Positions 7,319-10,793 of a stretch of 10,793 bases of DNA are shown piece after piece. The translations under genes and the position numbers were made by a program. The notes below the pieces were generated by a model that made no database searches, had not been told where the DNA came from, and worked only from the letters and a program-made list of their open reading frames with translations. The stretch is from the NCBI RefSeq assembly GCF_004359215.1, contig NC_090621.1:2405205-2415997 (forward strand), read 5' to 3'. The stretch's first letter is position 1; the number at the start of each line of letters is the position of its first letter. The DNA is from Bremia lactucae (Eukaryota; Oomycota; Peronosporomycetes; Peronosporales; Peronosporaceae).

Positions 7319-7431
7319 CTCAATAAACTCTTAAAGCCACAAACCACGTCATCGAATAATTTGAGCAATGTATAGTAGACCTTCGATCGGAATTAATACT
7401 CTAGATGGCTACAGTTTTCAGGCAACATTAA

Positions 7432-8679
7432 CTACCGGGAATGCTGGAACTGCAGACGATTTAGCTGTGGTGTCTGAAATGGTTGTGAATGAGCTGGCAA
7501 GGACTTGTACGAGCTAGCAATTGAAGGCGTCGTCCCGCCTGGTACCATAATATGGTGTCCGCTCAAGAAGCACTGGTCGCACACGCGTTGGGGCTCGGAG
7601 AGCGCAAACTTGGGTAACGCGACACGATTTGTGGCGTGTTGGTTACACACGCTTTGACCGCAATTGCGGCAATGGTGTCGACGCTTCACGAGCGAAAAAC
7701 CGCATGCGCATACGTGACACATTCGGGATTGTTTCCAGCGAGGAGGAAACGCCGTTTTACTGCGTGCCCCGCCGCCACCTATACCCCTCGAGGTTACACT
7801 GCCATTCCCATGGTTACTTTTATCTTCGTCAATTGGTTGAAAGTTCGGCATGACCGTAAGAGCAGGCTGTCCCTTCGACGGATCATATATCCCAAGCGGG
7901 ATCGAATCGTCCACAGTTGCAATAGAAATTAAATCGTTCTCCCGCTCACGGAGACGCTGCTCCGTGAGGAGCGACTTGACATGAGGGTCGCTTCGTGACA
8001 GCGAGTTACCGCGGTTACGAGTAGCCCCGACATCGTAACTGGGGTACATATCAGTATCCCCGTAATTCCCCTGAGGAGGGTCAGAGTACGAGTCTTGATC
8101 CGACACGGTCCTCTCAGGTCGTCCCTTTCGAGGCTGAAAAGGCTGCGATTGATACTGGTCTTGATGTTGTTTATAATTGTGCTCGTCCTCATCAATGTCG
8201 TCGTCCGATTCGCAGTAGTAGGAATGGTCTGGGTGACGCTGGTACTCGAAGCTATCCCGGACGTCCTCGTGTAACATCGTGTGGTTATTATACGGTAGCG
8301 GATAGTCTATAATTTCTGTAGCTTGATAGCCATCTTTTTTACCATGGTGTTTTGAGCGCTCGCTACCCGAGTCTTCACGACGACGGTGACTCCCTCGAGC
8401 CGCGGCGCGGAGAACCTCAAGCACGCGCTCGCCGCACTCGGCCTGAACGGCTAAATCAATAGGCAAGTGATTCGCATCGTTGCGCATATGCACAGCGTAT
8501 GGATTCGCAAAGACTACCTTCACGACAATGTCCGTAGGTACTTCGTGGTGGAGACAGACCCAGTGTAACACCGTCATGCCACTCGCATCGGTCCGCAACG
8601 CAATTTTCCGGTTCTCGCGCACGACCGTGAGCAATGAGTCCCAGTCGCCATTGATCGCATGCAGGAAGTCCCCATTCAT
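7432..8679 (-). CDS. Ankyrin-repeat and FYVE zinc-finger protein
   Basis: A single uninterrupted frame of 415 aa. Residues 1-95 look like ankyrin repeats (GDWDSLLTVV, GMTVLHWVCLHHE, NHLPIDLAVQAECGERVLEVL). Residues 96-310 are charged and low-complexity, with acidic ESDDDIDEDE at 157-166, so probably disordered. A FYVE domain spans about 313-373: C321/C324, the PtdIns(3)P-binding RRHHCRNCG at 333-341, C345/H348, and the RVC motif with C367/C370. One usual Cys ligand is His (VCNQH), and the WxxD motif is reduced to WKQS close to the first Cys. FYVE domains bind PtdIns(3)P and place proteins on early endosomes. Ankyrin repeats bind proteins, so an endosomal adaptor is a fair inference, but the partner is unknown. 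A Ser/Gln/Pro tail ends at residue 415. The ATG at 8679 gives a full ankyrin start, and no in-frame extension is needed. Confidence 0.9.
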   Translation of the reverse strand: MNGDFLHAINGDWDSLLTVVRENRKIALRTDASGMTVLHWVCLHHEVPTDIVVKVVFANPYAVHMRNDANHLPIDLAVQAECGERVLEVLRAAARGSHRRREDSGSERSKHHGKKDGYQATEIIDYPLPYNNHTMLHEDVRDSFEYQRHPDHSYYCESDDDIDEDEHNYKQHQDQYQSQPFQPRKGRPERTVSDQDSYSDPPQGNYGDTDMYPSYDVGATRNRGNSLSRSDPHVKSLLTEQRLRERENDLISIATVDDSIPLGIYDPSKGQPALTVMPNFQPIDEDKSNHGNGSVTSRGIGGGGARSKTAFPPRWKQSRMCHVCACGFSLVKRRHHCRNCGQSVCNQHATNRVALPKFALSEPQRVCDQCFLSGHHIMVPGGTTPSIASSYKSLPAHSQPFQTPQLNRLQFQHSR

Positions 8680-9097
8680 AGTGCCCGATTCGAATAAAAA
8701 GGCTTGGCGCTAGAGCGTTGGCCTTCGATTTATAACGTCCGGAGAGCTCCGTGACGTTTGAGGTAGAGGCTTTTTTGTCGTTTTTCGACCGCGATGAGGC
8801 GAGAAGGGGTATACACATCATTTCGACCAATGCGTAATGCGAGATTAGGGGAACGAGGGAAGGTAACGATCTCTATATGCTGAAAAGAAATTGATCCCTC
8901 GAATAAGATTGCGACTGACTCAAAGCTCAAACGGCACGATAGTGTCAAGTGTTTGGTGTTGACGCTAAAAGTGTTTGCCAGCTGTTGAGTTCGTGTTTTA
9001 ATCACGGCAGATTCAGAGTTTGCGACGTTCACTCACGCGAACCGTATTGTCGTTAGACTCGCGACATCAAAGGTAGCAGACAGGCTAGAGCTCCTCG
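8680..9097. other. Upstream region of the FYVE gene
   Basis: This presumably holds the FYVE gene promoter. A TATAAA is present on the minus strand at 8734-8729, about 50 nt from the start codon, but this is weak evidence on its own. Overlapping minus-strand frames of 100-124 codons here have no recognisable content and I treat them as chance. No RNA gene or repeat was recognised. Confidence 0.4.
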
Positions 9098-9328
9098 ATG
9101 TCCTTCCATTTTTATTTCGTTCCGCCCTTCTCGCGTAATATGCCATGTATGCAACTGAGAGATTTTCATGAGTACAGCGGATTTTCTGCCTCTACGTTAG
9201 GCAATGTAATTTGGTACGTAATGGATGAAGTTGTTGATAAAGACCCATTCAACAAACATAGGATTTCTTGGAGAATAAAAGCACTTGAGGTCGCGCTACG
9301 TCTTCCAGTTGATCAAGAAAATGCTTAA
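9098..9328 (+). CDS. Possible hypothetical protein or exon (76 codons)
   Basis: I do not recognise this frame. It reads protein-like in its second half (DFHEYSGFSASTLGNVIWYV, then DKDPFNKHRISWRIKALEVAL), with mixed hydrophobic and charged residues rather than low complexity. A pyrimidine-rich run just upstream (9105-9135) could belong to an intron, and a donor-like GTACGTAA lies inside at about 9213, so it may be one exon of a longer plus-strand gene. The next plus-strand frame (9377-9583) is Lys/Phe-rich and not convincing. If real, the gene may have been cut by the element inserted at 9674. No function can be given. Confidence 0.25.
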   Translation: MSFHFYFVPPFSRNMPCMQLRDFHEYSGFSASTLGNVIWYVMDEVVDKDPFNKHRISWRIKALEVALRLPVDQENA

Positions 9329-9673
9329 TTTGTTACACGTGGGCAATAAGAAACGCAAAAATTCACTTAAAGAGATATGAACGCAATTACTTCACATTAT
9401 ACGAAGTTTATCGTGTATGTTATAATTTGCCAAACAATGTTCTGCAAACGCTTATTAAAAAGGGAGAAAAAAATCATTCTTTTTAGAAGAAGTTTTATGA
9501 AATACAAGCTTCCACAGCCTTGGAAAGGAAGAATGCAACATATGTTTGGACTGGCGGTTTCTGTTACGACAATGCCCGCATAACACCATTTCTTAGAGAC
9601 ATTTATCACAGTAGGAATTGGGATAGTACCAAGGGAAATGTAAAGATTTAAAATTGTATTAAAATATATAACG
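9329..9673. other. Gene-free interval left of element B
   Basis: AT-rich sequence with overlapping frames on both strands (9377-9583 plus, 9609-9397 minus), neither with a recognisable motif. I see no RNA gene. The sequence immediately before 9674 is the left flank of element B, where one copy of its target duplication would be. Confidence 0.45.
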
Positions 9674-9848
9674 TGTAACGGGCTAATGTTGCCCTAGTGT
9701 TACACAGTCCCCGTTAAGTACACTTGGTGTACTTGAGGAAATGGTCAATTACTAAATAATAGTAATTAGGCCCAACCCTCGGGTGTGGTGCACATTTGTG
9801 ACCAATTCTTGTGGATGTGATGCACATGGGTGAATCCACATTAGGAAG

Positions 9849-9889
9849 GATGACGCCCAGCGTCATCTGTGATGACGGCTAGCGTCATC
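9849..9889. repeat. Duplicated GATGACG hairpin pair
   Basis: GATGACGC (9849-9856), loop CCA, GCGTCATC (9860-9867), followed at 9871-9889 by a second copy of the same arms around GCTAG. Each unit can fold alone, and the outer arms can also pair with each other. Confidence 0.95.
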
Positions 9890-9932
9890 CGTTGCGCGAG
9901 GTATCTATACAGATACGCTCGCAATAGATATT

Positions 9933-9958
9933 AAATGATATCTATGGAGATATCATTT
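9933..9958. repeat. 10-bp-arm hairpin in LTR of element B
   Basis: AAATGATATC (9933-9942) and GATATCATTT (9949-9958) are perfect inverted arms with a 6-nt loop, followed by a T run. The stem plus T run resembles a terminator, but that reading does not apply to a eukaryotic LTR without further evidence. Confidence 0.95.
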
Positions 9959-10231
9959 TTTTTCGGTAAAAATAGGTATTTGTATTTAAGTTTATTAAAT
10001 ATAAATCAATCTGAAAACTACTTCCTACTTGGTAAGTGCGCACAAGGAGACATGTTACCGCTCCCGTGACACAACTTAACCAGAGTTCTTAGTGTGTTGG
10101 GTGAGGTCGCTGTCGCGCCCACCACAACTGCCTCACTGCACGCAAGAGAAGCAGGTTTGACCGCTTCCTCGCTGTGCTAGGGTGTGTGCTTAAGTAGAGC
10201 GTGGCCGCATTACGACGTGCCCGCCTTCACT

Positions 10232-10242
10232 TGGTAGCACTT
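10232..10242 (+). other. Primer binding site of element B
   Basis: TGGTAGCACTT starts two bases after the inferred LTR end and is identical to the site of element A at 2614-2604. The downstream bases differ between the two elements, so the 11-nt identity is probably functional rather than shared flanking sequence. Confidence 0.75.
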
Positions 10243-10285
10243 AAAATCCTTCCCACGACCCGCATCTCTGCGTGTGTACGTGGGG

Positions 10286-10793
10286 ATGAGCCTCAATATT
10301 AATTGGGCTCATTTTCCCCACCTCTCCGAACATCATCGGGAGGTGGCAGGGTTAATGGCACAGGGACTTGGTGAACAAGCCCTGGCCAGGCTCCTGGGTA
10401 GTCCTCCTGAGCAACATGTTGCTCAGTTGGAGCAGTTTGAGGCATTCGTGCTCGGACAGCGGAGGGCCGCGTCCTAGGCATAATGCCATGCTGCGGCGGA
10501 GTCCGTCACTCAGACTCAGGATGAGCTGAGGCATGAGCAGGCTCGGAGCGAGGCTCTCAACAGGACTGTTGAGATGCTCTCTGCCCGGCCGCATCAACCG
10601 AGGCCCATTCGGATGGACCCGCCCAAGTTTGATGGAACTGCGGCGCACACGATTGTCCACTGGCTTTTAGCCGTGGAACAATGCGGTGTCGCCCAGCTCA
10701 TCGAGGACGACAGCCGGATGGTGCGTACGCCATGTCGCATCTGCGCGGTAAGGCCTCAGAGTGGGCTTACTCGGCGCTTATGGCGGACAGAAA
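10286..10793 (+). pseudogene. gag of element B, with stops and a frameshift
   Basis: From ATG 10286 the frame encodes an N-terminal segment, then hits TAG at 10475 and TAA at 10481, then continues open in the same frame into a helical segment and a recognisable gag core: PPKFDGTAAHTIVHWLLAVE and CGVAQLIEDDSRMV. After that the gag pattern (AMSHLRGKASEWAYSALM) continues in another frame, consistent with one missing base near 10723. This is the capsid region of a Ty3/gypsy gag; the sequence ends before any zinc knuckle or protease. The upstream start could differ, since the first ATG lies only 43 nt beyond the primer site. Confidence 0.85.
10407..10426. repeat. Perfect 20-nt palindrome in gag of element B
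   Basis: CTGAGCAACATGTTGCTCAG is its own reverse complement and lies inside the gag frame. A second gag hairpin, CTCAACAG/CTGTTGAG with a 2-nt loop, is at 10556-10573. Confidence 0.97.

Larger units (their letters stand above)
9674..10229 (+). repeat. 5' LTR of element B
   Basis: It starts TGTAACGGGCTAATG and ends GTGCCCGCCTTCA two bases before the primer binding site, giving about 556 bp. The 3' end is an eroded form of the expected inverted terminus. It contains many short inverted repeats: AGTACAC/GTGTACT near 9720, AATTACTA/TAGTAATT near 9748-9768, paired GATGACG/CGTCATC units at 9849-9889, and a 10-bp-arm stem at 9933-9958. The exact right boundary is inferred from the primer site, since the second LTR is outside the window. 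Confidence 0.78.
9674..10793 (+). mobile_element. Ty3/gypsy LTR retrotransposon B (5' portion, decayed)
   Basis: LTR (9674-10229), 2-nt spacer, primer binding site (10232-10242) and gag (from about 10286), all on the plus strand and running off the right edge. The gag sequence differs clearly from that of element A, so it is a different lineage, although both share the primer binding site and similar LTR ends (TGTAACGGG). Gag has two in-frame stops and a likely one-base loss, so this copy is defective. Confidence 0.88.

Noticed and set aside
7945..7968. 9-bp-arm hairpin (CTCACGGAG/CTCCGTGAG) in the FYVE gene, as a sign that host genes share the palindrome property
   Set aside because: It is a real stem, but I found such stems only rarely in the host genes, so it fits chance; a computed density comparison is needed to settle it.
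8729..8734. TATAAA on the minus strand about 50 nt upstream of the FYVE start codon
   Set aside because: A six-base match is likely by chance, and oomycete promoters often rely on other elements; nothing else supports it.
9933..9965. Stem followed by a T run, resembling a bacterial intrinsic terminator
   Set aside because: The context is a eukaryotic LTR full of hairpins; bacterial-type termination does not apply.

Overview
The window looks like nuclear DNA of an oomycete, probably a Phytophthora or downy-mildew type genome. The evidence is three closely packed minus-strand genes with short GT-AG introns (61 to 80 bp by my splicing), a FYVE protein with ankyrin-like repeats, and oomycete-type Ty3/gypsy LTR retrotransposons on both sides of the gene block. 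The genus is inference.

Layout. Positions 1-3064 hold the 5' part of a minus-strand Ty3/gypsy element (element A): 5' LTR (2617-3064), primer binding site (2604-2614), a frameshifted gag, and the start of a retropepsin frame that runs off the left edge. A solo LTR of a related subfamily (1126-1576, opposite orientation) is inserted inside gag, just after the zinc knuckle. Positions 3065-3685 are gene-free and contain two strong hairpins. Positions 3686-5637 carry a four-exon Rabex-5-like VPS9-domain gene (577 aa as reconstructed). Positions 5638-6963 hold its upstream region, a 100-N assembly gap, the exact terminus of an LTR directly after the gap, and otherwise unassigned sequence. Positions 6964-7318 carry a two-exon Mdm35/TRIAP1 gene (twin CX9C protein). 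Positions 7432-8679 carry an intronless ankyrin/FYVE gene. Positions 8680-9673 are mostly unassigned, with one doubtful 76-aa reading frame on the plus strand. Positions 9674-10793 are the start of a second, plus-strand Ty3/gypsy element (element B): LTR, the same 11-nt primer binding site, and a decayed gag running off the right edge.

How the genes relate. A FYVE domain reads PtdIns(3)P on early endosomes, and a Rabex-5-type VPS9 domain activates Rab5 GTPases on the same compartment, so two of the three genes belong to early-endosome biology. The third is a mitochondrial intermembrane-space lipid-transfer cofactor. All three lie on the same strand, but nothing shows co-regulation.

The most unusual signal is in the retrotransposon DNA. 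Both elements, including gag and protease coding sequence, are packed with short near-perfect inverted repeats (arms of 6-15 bp, loops of 0-15 nt) every few tens of bases. Two homologous LTRs carry different perfect hairpins in the same segment, which suggests a process that keeps creating palindromes, such as local template switching during reverse transcription.
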